A DNA stretch of 64,000 nt, from positions 1 through 64,000 of the forward strand of contig NZ_ANBB01000064.1 in NCBI RefSeq assembly GCF_000341105.1, in the 5' to 3' direction. This document shows positions 60,332-64,000 of the stretch, piece after piece. The notes under the pieces are model-generated. The model ran no database searches, was not told the origin of the DNA, and saw only the letters and a list, made by a program, of their open reading frames with translations. The DNA is from Nocardiopsis potens DSM 45234. GTDB lineage: Bacteria; Actinomycetota; Actinomycetes; Streptosporangiales; Streptosporangiaceae. Position 1 is the stretch's first letter. Every line of letters starts with the position of its first letter. A program made the position numbers and the translations under genes.

Positions 60332-62305
60332 ATGGCCTTCATCGCCGTTCTGCTCTACCTGGTGCTGGTCCTGATGAGCGGGGGCCTGGCGCGCCGGGTG
60401 CTCGGGGTTCCCATCGGCTGGCCCAGGGTCGTCGTGGTCGGGTTCGCGGTGCTGGCCAGCGCCTACGGCGCGGTCTACGCGGTGCTCGCCTCCTCCGGCC
60501 TGGAGCTGAGCCCCGGGGCGGCCGAGGCGGACCCGCTCCCCTACCTCGTGCTGCCGCTCCTCGCCATGGCCTGGACCTTCCTGGGCGGCCTGGTCGTCCT
60601 GGTGCTGCTGGAGATCTTCCTGCCCACCGGGACGCTGCCGCCGGTGCGCGCGCTGCTCACCGGGTGGCGCGCGCGGGCGCGGCGGGCCCGCCGGTACGCG
60701 CAGATCACCGCCATCGCGGCCAAGCACGGGCTCGGCGCCCACCTGCGCGGCCGCAGGCGGACCGCGCCGGTGCAGGGGATGGCCAAGACCGCCCGGTCGC
60801 TGACCGCCGCGCTGAACGAGGCCGGGGTCGCCTTCATCAAGTTCGGCCAGATGCTCTCCTCCCGCCCCGACCTGGTGCCCGACGTCTTCGTCCGGGAGCT
60901 CTCCCGGCTGCAGACCGCGGCCGACCCGGAGCCCTGGCCGCGGATCGAGGCCGCGATCGAGGAGGCGCTGGGCCGGCCGCTCGGCGAGGTGTTCGCCTCC
61001 GTCGACCCCGAGCCGCTCGCCGCGGCCTCGGTCGCCCAGGTGCACGCCGCCGAGCTGCTCGGCGGCGAGCGGGTGGTGGTGAAGGTGCAGCGCCCCGGGG
61101 CGCAGCGCCAGGTCGAGGCGGATGTCGACATCCTGCTCCGGCTCGGCCGCCGGCTGGACCGGGGCACCGCCTGGGGCGCGGCGCTGGGGGTGCGGCGCCT
61201 CGCCGAGGGGTTCGCCGACTCCCTGGAGGAGGAGCTCGACTACACCGTCGAGCTGGACAACATGCGCGCCATCGCGGGCGCCGGCGGCATCCGGGTGCCC
61301 GAGCCCCACCCGGAGCACTCTTCGCGCACCCTGCTGGTGATGGAGCGGATCGACGGCGTCCCGGTCGGCGACGCCGCCGACCTGCTCGCCGGCTTCACCG
61401 CCGAGGAGCGCCGGGAGCTCGCCGAGCGCCTGGTCGGCGAGGTGCTCAGGCAGATCACCGTGACCGGGGTGTTCCACGCCGACCTGCACATGGGCAACAT
61501 CCTGATCGGCCCGGACCGCGGGCTCGCGATGCTCGACTTCGGTTCGGTGGGGCGGCTGGACGGCGGCTCCCGCACCTCGCTCGGCCTGCTGCTGATGGCC
61601 ATCGAGCGGGACGACTCCACCGCCGCCGCCGACGCCCTCATCGACCTGCTGGACCGCCCCGAAGAGCTGGACGAGCGGCGGCTGGAGCGGGAGGTCGGCC
61701 AGCTCATGGTCCGCTTCTCCGGCGGGCTCGGCGGGCGGGGGAGCGCCGACATGTTCGCCCGGCTGCTGCCGCTCATCCTCGGGCACGGCTTCTCGGTGCC
61801 GCCGCAGATCGCCGCCGCCTTCCGCGCCCTGGCCGCGCTGGAGGGCACCCTGGCCGCGATCAGCCCCGACCTCGACCTGGTCGAGGCGGCCCGGCGGCAG
61901 GGGCGGCTGCTCGCCGACGAGGCCCTCGGCGGAACCGACGTGCGGGCCGCTCTGGAGCGGCGGCTCGCCGCGATGCTGCCCGCCCTGGAGCGGCTGCCCC
62001 GCCGGCTGGACAAGATCACCCAGGACCTGGAGCAGGGCCGGTTCACCGTCGCCATCCGCCCGTTCGCCGACCGGCGGGACCGCGGCTTCGTCACCGGCCT
62101 GATCCGCCAGACCGTCCTCGCCCTGCTGGCCGCCACCGCGGTCCTCGGCGCGATCCTCCTGATCACCGCCGACACCGGCCCGATGGTCGCCCCCGCGCTC
62201 CCGCTCTATGCCTTCTTCGGCTACACCCTGCTCTTCGTCGGCTTCGTGCTCGCGCTGCGCTCCCTGGTCCTGGTCTTCCAGACCGACCGCCCCGGGGACG
62301 GCTGA
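60332..62305 (+). CDS. UbiB/AarF (ABC1) family kinase-like protein
   Basis: 657 residues. Three N-terminal helices (residues about 1-110) are followed by the ABC1 kinase-like domain, with KFGQMLSSRPDLVPD (KxGQ motif), the AAASVAQVHAA loop (Ala-rich), ERVVVKVQRPG (Lys), FHADLHMGNIL (HxDxHxxN) and LDFGSVG (DFG). Two C-terminal helices end the protein. The family acts in isoprenoid-quinone or lipid metabolism through ATPase activity. The N-terminal membrane helices are an actinomycete variant. GGAGGAA lies before the ATG. Confidence 0.9.
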   Translation: MAFIAVLLYLVLVLMSGGLARRVLGVPIGWPRVVVVGFAVLASAYGAVYAVLASSGLELSPGAAEADPLPYLVLPLLAMAWTFLGGLVVLVLLEIFLPTGTLPPVRALLTGWRARARRARRYAQITAIAAKHGLGAHLRGRRRTAPVQGMAKTARSLTAALNEAGVAFIKFGQMLSSRPDLVPDVFVRELSRLQTAADPEPWPRIEAAIEEALGRPLGEVFASVDPEPLAAASVAQVHAAELLGGERVVVKVQRPGAQRQVEADVDILLRLGRRLDRGTAWGAALGVRRLAEGFADSLEEELDYTVELDNMRAIAGAGGIRVPEPHPEHSSRTLLVMERIDGVPVGDAADLLAGFTAEERRELAERLVGEVLRQITVTGVFHADLHMGNILIGPDRGLAMLDFGSVGRLDGGSRTSLGLLLMAIERDDSTAAADALIDLLDRPEELDERRLEREVGQLMVRFSGGLGGRGSADMFARLLPLILGHGFSVPPQIAAAFRALAALEGTLAAISPDLDLVEAARRQGRLLADEALGGTDVRAALERRLAAMLPALERLPRRLDKITQDLEQGRFTVAIRPFADRRDRGFVTGLIRQTVLALLAATAVLGAILLITADTGPMVAPALPLYAFFGYTLLFVGFVLALRSLVLVFQTDRPGDG

Positions 62306-62454
62306 GCGGCCGGCGGGCCCCCGACCGGGGAGCGCCGCCGCCCGCCCCGCGGGCGACCGCGCCGCCCGCCGGGCGGACGGGGCGTTTGGCTCCGCCCGGG
62401 GGCGGGCGGGGCGCCGCCCCCGGCCCCTTCGGGCCTGCTCCGCCACCGGCCCCG

Positions 62455-63225
62455 CTACCGGTCCAGGTGCACGTCCAGGCCGGTGCGGCCGGGGGCGAGG
62501 TCCGGGCGGAGGACCAGGTCGTCGTCGTAGTCGCCGCCGTTCTGCCGGCGGAACGGCAGCGGTTCGGCCTCCGGGACCGACAGCACCCGGTCCACCAGGG
62601 CCTTGGCCGCCCGCTCGGCGTCCTCGGCGCTCGCCCGGTCCGCGGAGTGGACCGGGAACGGGGGGAGCGGCGCCATGCCGGTGTACCAGAACGTCCCGTG
62701 GGTGAGCGGGAAGAGCAGCTGCTCCAGGTCGCCGTTGACCCCGCGCGGCCCGATCGACGACTCCCGCGCGCCGATCGTGACCACCGGGAGCACCCGCCTG
62801 CCCTCCAGCGGCCCCTCCCCGTAGCGCATCGCCCGCCCGGTGACCGGGTCGTGCAGCCCGAACGCGAACCCCTTGACGAACACCCGGTCGAACCAGCCCT
62901 TGAGCATCGCCGGCAGGCCGTACCACCAGAGCGGGAACTGCACCACCACGGTGTCGGACCAGGCCAGCTTCTCCTGCTCGGCGACGACGTCCGGGCTCAG
63001 CAGCCCCTCCCGGAGGGCCCGCTCCGAGGCCGCCCCGACGTCCAGCCGCTCCGCCGGGTCGTGGCCGTAGTCGGCGGCCCGCACCACCGGGTCCCAGCCC
63101 ATCGCGTACAGGTCGGACTCGCGCACCTCGTGCCCGTGCTCGCGCAGCGCGGCGACGCCCGCGTCGCGCAGCGAACCGTTCAGCGACCGCGGCTCCGGAT
63201 GCGCGAACACCCACAGAACTCTCAT
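62455..63225 (-). CDS. Flavodoxin-fold NAD(P)H oxidoreductase
   Basis: 256 residues. RVLWVFAHPEPRSLNGSLRD, ADVVVQFPLWWYGLPAMLKG-type core (DTVVVQFPLWWYGLPAMLKG) and WFDRVFVKGFAFG are hallmarks of the NQO1/MdaB-type FMN- or FAD-binding quinone reductases. VTIGARESSIGPRGVNGDLE follows in the right place. It should reduce quinones by two electrons. GAGGAG lies before the ATG. Stand-alone. Confidence 0.92.
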   Translation of the reverse strand: MRVLWVFAHPEPRSLNGSLRDAGVAALREHGHEVRESDLYAMGWDPVVRAADYGHDPAERLDVGAASERALREGLLSPDVVAEQEKLAWSDTVVVQFPLWWYGLPAMLKGWFDRVFVKGFAFGLHDPVTGRAMRYGEGPLEGRRVLPVVTIGARESSIGPRGVNGDLEQLLFPLTHGTFWYTGMAPLPPFPVHSADRASAEDAERAAKALVDRVLSVPEAEPLPFRRQNGGDYDDDLVLRPDLAPGRTGLDVHLDR

Positions 63226-63387
63226 GTTCTCCTCTTCTGCGCTTTTCGTGCCCCTGGGGCTTTACCCCGATCATCCGGATGGGAACGCGGGCCGACGTCC
63301 GGCCCGTGGGCCGCGTACTCGAGATGCGCATCGGGTGGCAGAGAGTTCGCCGAAAGTGATTCCCAATCTCTTTGAGACTCTCCTTGC

Positions 63388-63663
63388 ATGGCTGATGACG
63401 AGTACCCCGTGGGTGATGGCCCTGCCGTCAGAGTGAGCCTCTCCCTTCCGGAGGGAACGGCAGAGGCCGTGCGCGCCATCACGGGCAAGCGCGAGTTCTC
63501 CGCCTATGTCGCAGAGGCCGTCGAGCACCGGCTGCGCGGCGAACTGATCGCCCGGGGCCTGGAGGAGTACCAGGAGGAGCATGGGAGGTTCACGGACGAG
63601 GAGCGGGCCTGGGCGGATGACGCGCTGTCGGGTGAGGCGCGGCTGCCCGGGGAAGCGGCGTGA
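63388..63663 (+). CDS. Ribbon-helix-helix antitoxin, VapB-like
   Basis: 91 residues. RVSLSLPEGTAEAVRAITGK, then EFSAYVAEAVEHRLR, forms a ribbon-helix-helix DNA-binding N-terminal half, and the acidic C-terminal tail (EEHGRFTDEERAWADDALSG) should wrap the toxin. It overlaps the PIN-domain gene by GTGA, the usual antitoxin-first arrangement, and should repress its own operon. Confidence 0.85.
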   Translation: MADDEYPVGDGPAVRVSLSLPEGTAEAVRAITGKREFSAYVAEAVEHRLRGELIARGLEEYQEEHGRFTDEERAWADDALSGEARLPGEAA

Positions 63664-64000
63664 AGGGAACTCTCGTCCTCGATTCCGCGGGGCTGGCCGG
63701 CTACCTGGAGAACGACCGGAAGGTCATGCTGCTCGTCGATGCCGCGAAGCGGCAGGACCGTGCCCTGGTCATCAGCGCGGCCACCATCATCGAGGCGCAG
63801 CATGGAGGGGTCCGGCCCGCCCGGATGAACCGGGTCCTCTCCCGTCTCAGGGTCGAAGACCTGACCAGGGACGCGGCCCGTGCGGCTGCGGCGCTGCTCG
63901 AAGAGGCCGGCCTGCACGGCCACCGCTGCGCGATCGATGCGATGGTCGCCGAGGCGGCTCTGCGGCAGCGGCCTCCTGTCACCCTGCTCACCTCGGACGT
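63660..64000 (+). CDS. PIN-domain toxin, VapC-like (cut by window end)
   Basis: 113 codons are visible from GTG 63660. The PIN acidic residues appear in LVLDSAGLAGYL (first Asp), ISAATIIEAQHG (Glu) and CAIDAMVAEAAL (Asp), and the frame runs off the window in VTLLTSDV, where the last Asp lies. VapC toxins are ribonucleases of tRNA or rRNA held by their VapB. The remaining 20-odd residues are outside the window. Confidence 0.85.
   Translation, partial: MKGTLVLDSAGLAGYLENDRKVMLLVDAAKRQDRALVISAATIIEAQHGGVRPARMNRVLSRLRVEDLTRDAARAAAALLEEAGLHGHRCAIDAMVAEAALRQRPPVTLLTSD

Overview
The window is very GC-rich DNA with actinomycete gene content and gene style. Many genes start with GTG or TTG and overlap by 1-4 bases in coupled operons. 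It holds an F420-type LLM oxidoreductase, an NB-ARC/TPR protein, a CYP157-like/CYP154-like P450 pair and a pSAM2-type integrative element. Together these suggest a filamentous actinomycete of the Streptomyces/Nocardiopsis kind; the genus is an inference. About 60 protein genes, five tRNA genes, one clearly frame-shifted gene and one decayed gene can be supported.

Layout. 1-3.6 kb: SMI1/KNR4-like gene, NB-ARC/TPR STAND protein coupled to an upstream companion, tRNA-Lys. 3.8-7.6 kb: PspC protein, MFS exporter, zincin-like metallopeptidase, membrane metallophosphoesterase. 7.68-8.02 kb: tRNA-Glu, tRNA-Asp and tRNA-Phe cluster. 7.98-19.18 kb: an 11.2-kb actinomycete integrative and conjugative element (AICE) inserted in tRNA-Phe, bounded by 49-bp direct repeats. 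Its leftward operon (Pra-like activator, two small genes, TraB-type DNA translocase, RepSA-type initiator, Xis, Int) is almost wholly joined by stop/start overlaps. The rest encodes a Nudix hydrolase, a tandem-winged-helix GntR repressor, an HD hydrolase, small unknown proteins and two paralogous HTH plus PLD-like proteins. 19.2-31 kb: decayed gene, secreted M14 carboxypeptidase, HD hydrolase, F420 oxidoreductase, DEDDh exonuclease, a membrane pseudokinase with an Asp-Gly-Pro-Thr repeat tail, SDR, epoxide hydrolase, S4 protein, ABC-F protein, second tRNA-Asp, AviRa-like methyltransferase.

31-40 kb: respiratory nitrate reduction, with narK divergent from narGHJI. As written, narH carries a 5-bp tandem duplication that breaks its frame. 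39.5-44 kb: DUF5996, two GNAT enzymes, alanine/sodium symporter, small secreted protein. 44-54.6 kb: two copper loci (copZ1; copZ2, His-rich exported protein, copA) under CsoR-type palindromes. They flank a membrane protein/winged-helix pair and a two-component system divergent from a lipoprotein/MFP/ABC exporter operon, with paired response-regulator boxes between. 54.6-64 kb: zinc-ribbon and P-loop kinase pair, P450 pair, Ser/Thr kinase, UbiB-family kinase, FMN oxidoreductase and a VapBC-type module cut by the window end.

The most interesting signals are these. (1) The AICE control circuit: CGATA motifs recur in a 10-bp-phased array before the GntR gene, in a palindrome before the Pra-like gene and in both HTH-PLD promoters; the two HTH-PLD genes also share GGGACGTCT boxes. 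(2) A family of 55-66-bp palindromes between genes, one a perfect 64-bp palindrome holding the stop codons of two convergent genes. (3) The narH frameshift. (4) A CTG-start coupling of the NB-ARC gene. No CRISPR array, rRNA or transposase was seen.
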